Of a stretch of DNA of 64,000 nt, positions 59,995 through 64,000 are shown piece after piece (the first letter of the stretch is position 1; every line of letters starts with the position of its first letter). The notes beneath the pieces were generated by a model that had not been told where the DNA came from, ran no database searches, and saw nothing but the letters and a program-made list of their open reading frames with translations. Source of the DNA: Ruegeria arenilitoris (GTDB lineage: Bacteria; Pseudomonadota; Alphaproteobacteria; Rhodobacterales; Rhodobacteraceae); NCBI RefSeq assembly GCF_013030985.1, contig NZ_WPYP01000009.1, positions 1 to 64,000 on the forward strand, given 5' to 3'. Both the position numbers and the translations under genes were made by a program.

Positions 59995-62914
59995 GCCCAG
60001 CGCCACGCCCCGCGTCTTTGCAGTACCGCCCGGATCGGATTTTCCCAAAGCGCTGGTGGATGGGCTTCACCTTCGCAGCGCCGAACGCCCGCCCGAGGCC
60101 TTGGCCCGGGTGCAGCTTGTCGTGAACACCCGCCGCATGGCGCGTCGTGTGCGCGATCTGTTCGATCAGGGGCCAGCTTGTCTGCTACCGCGGCTTTCAC
60201 TGGTCACCGATCTTGGGGAAAGCGTCGATCTGGCGCAAATCCCCCCTGCAATCCCGGCCCTACGACGCAGGTTGGAACTGACGCAACTGATCGCCAAGCT
60301 GTTGGAACAACAGCCTGATCTGGCCGCGCGGTCCTCGTTGTTTGACCTGTCCGACAGTCTGGCCGCGCTGATTGACGAGATGCAGGGCGAAGGTGTCTCC
60401 CCCGATACGATCCGTCAGTTGGATGTCAGCGATATGTCCGGTCACTGGGCCCGCGCGCAGGCGTTTATAGGGATCGCCGATCACTTCATCGACTCCGGTC
60501 CCGATGCGTTGGACGCGCAGGCGCGGCAGCGGCGCGTGGTGGAGAACCTGATTGACCGCTGGCAGGTAGCGCCACCGCAGCATCCCGTGATCCTTGCAGG
60601 CTCGACCGGATCGCGCGGCACCACGCTGATGTTGATGGAGGCGGTCGCCCGTCTACCCCAGGGCGCGCTGATCCTGCCCGGTTATGATTTCGACCAGCCA
60701 GACCATGTCTGGCGGGGATTGGACGAGGCGTTGACCTCGGAAGATCACCCGCAATACCGGTTCCGCAAGCTGATGACACAGCTTGACATGCAACCCGGTC
60801 AGATCGCGCCTTGGACTGATGCGCCCGCCCCCTCACCTGCCCGTAACAAGCTGATTTCACTGGCCTTACGCCCTGCCCCGATCACTGATGCATGGATGTC
60901 CGAAGGCCCTCAGCTGACCGATTTGGACAGTGCCACGCAAGACCTCACCCTGGTCGAGGCGCAATCCCCACGAGCCGAGGCGCTCGCCATCGCTCTGCGT
61001 CTGCGCGAGGCCGCCGAAACCGGCCAGACCGCCGCCTTGATCACCCCAGACCGGATGCTGACCCGTCAGGTCAGCGCCGCGCTGGATCGCTGGAACATCC
61101 TGCCCGATGACAGTGCCGGCCTGCCGCTGCAGCTGTCCCCTCCGGGACGGTTTCTGCGCCATGTGGCGGGTCTGTTCGCTCGGCGGCTTGAGGGTGAGGC
61201 GCTGTTGACCCTGTTGAAACACCCGCTCTGTCACGGTGGCGGTGATCGTGGTGCGCATCTGTTACATAGCCGCGATCTGGAACTGGATTTGCGACGGTAT
61301 GGCCCTCCGTTCCCAGACAGCGCCAGCCTGATCGCGTTCGCCATCCGCAAAGAAGTGCCCGAAGGCTGGATGCGCTGGCTCACCACGCATTTTTGCGACC
61401 AGCATGTGACGGGTGAGCTGCCCTTGTCGGATTGGGTGACCCGCCTGCGTGTATTGGCCGAAGCGATTTCAGCCGGTAACGAGGGTGAAACCGGACCGCT
61501 GTGGGAGAAGAACGCAGGCCAAAAGGCGTTGAAGGTTCTGACGTCGCTGGAAGGCGAGGCGCAGCATGGCGGCCCGATGACCGCCCATGATTTTGCCGAC
61601 TTGCTCGGCGCGTTACTGGCCGGTGAAGAGGTTCGCGACCGCGACGCGCCGCATCCGCACATCATGATTTGGGGCACGCTTGAGGCACGGGTGCAGGGGG
61701 CCGATCTGCTGATCCTTGGGGGCCTGAACGAAGGCAGCTGGCCCGAGGCCGCCGCGCCCGACCCCTGGCTGAACCGTCAGATGCGCGACAAGGCCGGGCT
61801 GTTGCTGCCCGAACGCCGCATCGGCCTGTCTGCCCACGACTTTCAACAGGCTGTCGGCGCGCCCGAGGTCTGGTTGACACGAGCCACCCGGTCGGACGAC
61901 GCCGAAACCGTGCCCTCGCGCTGGCTGAACCGGATGACGAACCTGTTGCAGGGCTTGCCGGGGCAGGGTGGTCGAGCTGCTTTGTCGGCGATGCGCGCCC
62001 GGGGTCAGACATATTTGCGTTGGTCCGAACAACTCGAGGCCGCACCGCGGATCGATCCGGCCCCGCGCCCATCTCCGCGCCCGCCGGTCGCCGCGCGCCC
62101 ACGCCGTCTGAGTGTCACCGAAATCAAGCGCCTGATCCGCGATCCCTATGCGATTTATGCCAAGCATGTGCTGCGGCTGCGGCCTCTGAACCCTTTGGTG
62201 CAGGCCCCGGATGCCTTGCTGCGTGGGATTGTCATCCATGAAATACTCGAACATTTCGTCAAGGACAGCGTGTTGGACGGTGCTTTGCTGACGCGCGAGA
62301 ATTTCCTGAAGCGCGCCGAGACATTGCTGGATCAGCATGTCGCCTGGCCCACAGCCCGCAAATTGTGGTTGGCCCGGCTGGAACGCATTGCCTACGATTT
62401 CCTGACCGCCGAAACCGCCCGGCGCGGCGATGGCGGACCGGTGGCCTTTGAAGCCGCAATGAAACTGGTGCTAAGCCCGCTGGATTTCACCATCGCGGGC
62501 AGGGCGGACCGGATCGACCACAACAGTCGCGGCGCGCTGCGGATTGTGGATTACAAGACCGGCACACCTCCGACCGAAAGCCAGCAGGCCAAGTTTGACA
62601 AACAGCTGCTGATCGAGGCGGCGATGGCCGAGCAGGGCGCCATCGAAGGCATTGACCCGCTCCCCGTAGCCGAGGCTGTCTTTATCGGCATGGGCGGCAC
62701 CTATAAGGAGGTCACGGCCCCATTGGCCAAAGAGCCGCCCGACAAGGTTCTGGCTGAGCTGAAAGAGCTGATTTCTGCCTATTTAGAGCCTGATCAAGGC
62801 TTCACATCGCGCCGGATGCTGCACAAGGACACCGATATTGGCGACTATGACCATCTGGCCCGTTTCGGCGAATGGGACCGCACCGATGAGACCGATCCCG
62901 AGGTGCTGAAATGA
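59987..62914 (+). CDS. addB: Double-strand break repair protein AddB
   Basis: Subunit of the AddAB helicase-nuclease that resects DNA ends for recombination. At 975 residues it fits alphaproteobacterial AddB. The N-terminal part is an inactivated helicase domain and the C-terminal part a RecB-type nuclease with IVDYKTGTPP and GRADRID (near 835-870). The start ATG 59987 overlaps murU by 8 bp and its stop overlaps addA, as usual. Confidence 0.95.
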   Translation: MFKPSATPRVFAVPPGSDFPKALVDGLHLRSAERPPEALARVQLVVNTRRMARRVRDLFDQGPACLLPRLSLVTDLGESVDLAQIPPAIPALRRRLELTQLIAKLLEQQPDLAARSSLFDLSDSLAALIDEMQGEGVSPDTIRQLDVSDMSGHWARAQAFIGIADHFIDSGPDALDAQARQRRVVENLIDRWQVAPPQHPVILAGSTGSRGTTLMLMEAVARLPQGALILPGYDFDQPDHVWRGLDEALTSEDHPQYRFRKLMTQLDMQPGQIAPWTDAPAPSPARNKLISLALRPAPITDAWMSEGPQLTDLDSATQDLTLVEAQSPRAEALAIALRLREAAETGQTAALITPDRMLTRQVSAALDRWNILPDDSAGLPLQLSPPGRFLRHVAGLFARRLEGEALLTLLKHPLCHGGGDRGAHLLHSRDLELDLRRYGPPFPDSASLIAFAIRKEVPEGWMRWLTTHFCDQHVTGELPLSDWVTRLRVLAEAISAGNEGETGPLWEKNAGQKALKVLTSLEGEAQHGGPMTAHDFADLLGALLAGEEVRDRDAPHPHIMIWGTLEARVQGADLLILGGLNEGSWPEAAAPDPWLNRQMRDKAGLLLPERRIGLSAHDFQQAVGAPEVWLTRATRSDDAETVPSRWLNRMTNLLQGLPGQGGRAALSAMRARGQTYLRWSEQLEAAPRIDPAPRPSPRPPVAARPRRLSVTEIKRLIRDPYAIYAKHVLRLRPLNPLVQAPDALLRGIVIHEILEHFVKDSVLDGALLTRENFLKRAETLLDQHVAWPTARKLWLARLERIAYDFLTAETARRGDGGPVAFEAAMKLVLSPLDFTIAGRADRIDHNSRGALRIVDYKTGTPPTESQQAKFDKQLLIEAAMAEQGAIEGIDPLPVAEAVFIGMGGTYKEVTAPLAKEPPDKVLAELKELISAYLEPDQGFTSRRMLHKDTDIGDYDHLARFGEWDRTDETDPEVLK

Positions 62915-64000
62915 AGGCCCGCAACGACGCAACCGAACGGCAGGTGCAGGCGGCGCGGCCCGATGCCTCGACCTGGCTGGCGGCCAATGCGGGTTCGGGC
63001 AAGACGCGGGTTCTGACCGACCGGGTGGCACGGTTGCTGCTGGGTGGGGTACAGCCGCAGCACATCCTCTGCCTGACCTATACCAAAGCCGCCGCCAGCG
63101 AGATGCAGAACCGCCTGTTCAAACGGCTGGGTGAATGGGCGATGTTGGCGGATAACGCGCTGCTGGCCCAACTAACCGATTTGGGCGTGCCCGGAGTGAT
63201 CGACCCGGACCGGCTGGCGCAGGCCCGCACGCTGTTTGCCCGCGCCATTGAGACGCCGGGCGGGCTGAAAATCCAGACGATCCACTCGTTTTGCGCCTCA
63301 CTCCTGCGGAGGTTTCCGCTGGAGGCTGGGGTCAGCCCGCAGTTTTCCGAGATGGAAGACCGTGCTGCAGCCTTGTTGCGCGAAGAGATTGTCGAGGATT
63401 TCGCCGAAGGCCCGCAGGCCGCGCTGATCGAAGATGTGGCGCGATTTGTTACTGATACCGGTTTTGAGAACCTCACCGCAGCCATCACCCACAAACGCAA
63501 CCTGTTTGCGCAGTCGCTGAATTGGCCCGATCTGTTGCTCCGCTTCGACTTGCCAGAGGGGTTCGACGAAGACGCCCTGCAAGCCCGCGTTTTCATGGGT
63601 GGTGAGGTCGAGTTGATCCGCTCAATCCTGCCTGCGCTAACTGAAAGTGGCGGCAACAACGCCAAGGCGGCTGCCAAGCTGTCGGCCTTCACCGAGGCGC
63701 GGATCAGCAGCCTTACTGTACTGGAAAGCGTGTTTCTGACAGGGAAATCCGCCAAGGAACCCTTTACAGCCAAGATAAACAGCTTCCCGACCAAAGCCCT
63801 GCGCGAAGGCGCGTTGGCCGAGCAGATGCCGCAACTGGAATCCCTCATGCTGCGCATCGAGGCCGCGCGTGAGCAGCGATTGGCGCTGGTTGCGGCGCGC
63901 AAGACCCATGTGCTGCACCGCTTTGCGGCCGCCTTCCTGCCGGAATATGAACGGCGCAAGCAGCTGCGCGGCTGGCTGGACTTCGACGATCTGATCCTGC
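62911..64000 (+). CDS. addA: Double-strand break repair helicase AddA, 3' end beyond the window
   Basis: UvrD/RecB-type helicase-nuclease subunit of AddAB. Only the first 363 residues are seen. They contain Walker A AANAGSGKTRVLTDR (24-38), LTYTKAAASEMQNRL and the helicase motif TIHSFCASLLRRFP, and end near LDFDDLI. It overlaps addB by 4 bp (ATGA). Confidence 0.95.
   Translation, partial: MKARNDATERQVQAARPDASTWLAANAGSGKTRVLTDRVARLLLGGVQPQHILCLTYTKAAASEMQNRLFKRLGEWAMLADNALLAQLTDLGVPGVIDPDRLAQARTLFARAIETPGGLKIQTIHSFCASLLRRFPLEAGVSPQFSEMEDRAAALLREEIVEDFAEGPQAALIEDVARFVTDTGFENLTAAITHKRNLFAQSLNWPDLLLRFDLPEGFDEDALQARVFMGGEVELIRSILPALTESGGNNAKAAAKLSAFTEARISSLTVLESVFLTGKSAKEPFTAKINSFPTKALREGALAEQMPQLESLMLRIEAAREQRLALVAARKTHVLHRFAAAFLPEYERRKQLRGWLDFDDLIL

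Overview
The window is a 64-kb piece of a GC-rich alphaproteobacterial chromosome, most likely Rhodobacteraceae (Roseobacter group: Ruegeria, Phaeobacter or a relative). This rests on gene content and order read from the sequence: a RegB/SenC/RegA redox-signalling locus, a kinase-less DivL-type PAS protein preceded by a CtrA-type site, a mitofilin (Mic60) gene between hemD and hemY, a Hint-domain protein, tsaE-amgK-murU-addB-addA in one overlapping run, and tripartite tricarboxylate (TctCBA) transport with TctDE. No phage, insertion sequence, rRNA or CRISPR array was seen. One tRNA (Leu, anticodon CAG) is present.

Layout. 1-18.1 kb is mostly housekeeping: a BCCT carrier (cut by the left edge), a DMT exporter, glutathione peroxidase, the msrB-msrA repair pair, a solitary hydantoinase-A-like protein, queG, a glutathione transferase, mtgA, a Hint protein, the gltD-GFA-gltB operon, uppP and an NDUFA9-like reductase. 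18.3-19.0 kb holds tRNA-Leu, a 451-base gene-free stretch with strong inverted repeats and a candidate structured RNA ending in a U-tract, and a 62-residue protein.

19.0-35.7 kb is the most unusual part. Fifteen minus-strand genes, in a nearly unbroken run, and two divergent plus-strand genes form one catabolic island: a sugar-type (CUT1) ABC importer, a LacI regulator, an SDR, a histidinol-dehydrogenase/HpsN-like enzyme, a COG3618-type lactonase/amidohydrolase, four SnoaL/NTF2-like proteins (about seven domains), a cupin, a SAM methyltransferase, a short MetE-like enzyme, an alpha/beta hydrolase and an RraA-type aldolase. The divergent promoter region at 33.72-33.88 kb carries two LacI-type palindromes, one perfect over 24 bp, flanking a minus-strand promoter. 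I do not recognise this combination as a described pathway. It probably imports and oxidises a sugar-, polyol- or lactone-like compound and cleaves a hydroxy-oxo acid at the end, but the substrate is unknown.

35.8-42.6 kb: a CoxG-like protein, then tctCBA divergent from a tctD-tctE operon that also encodes a periplasmic binding protein, with 11-bp-spaced direct repeats between the two units. 42.6-46.1 kb: hemD-mic60-hemY. 46.2-49.0 kb: tsaD-gpsA-YciI-EVE. 49.2-53.4 kb: small conserved genes and ahcY. 53.5-56.2 kb: regA, senC/SCO and divergent regB. 56.3-64.0 kb: divL, then tsaE-amgK-murU-addB-addA (addA cut by the right edge), tying tRNA modification, peptidoglycan recycling and double-strand-break repair into one transcription unit.
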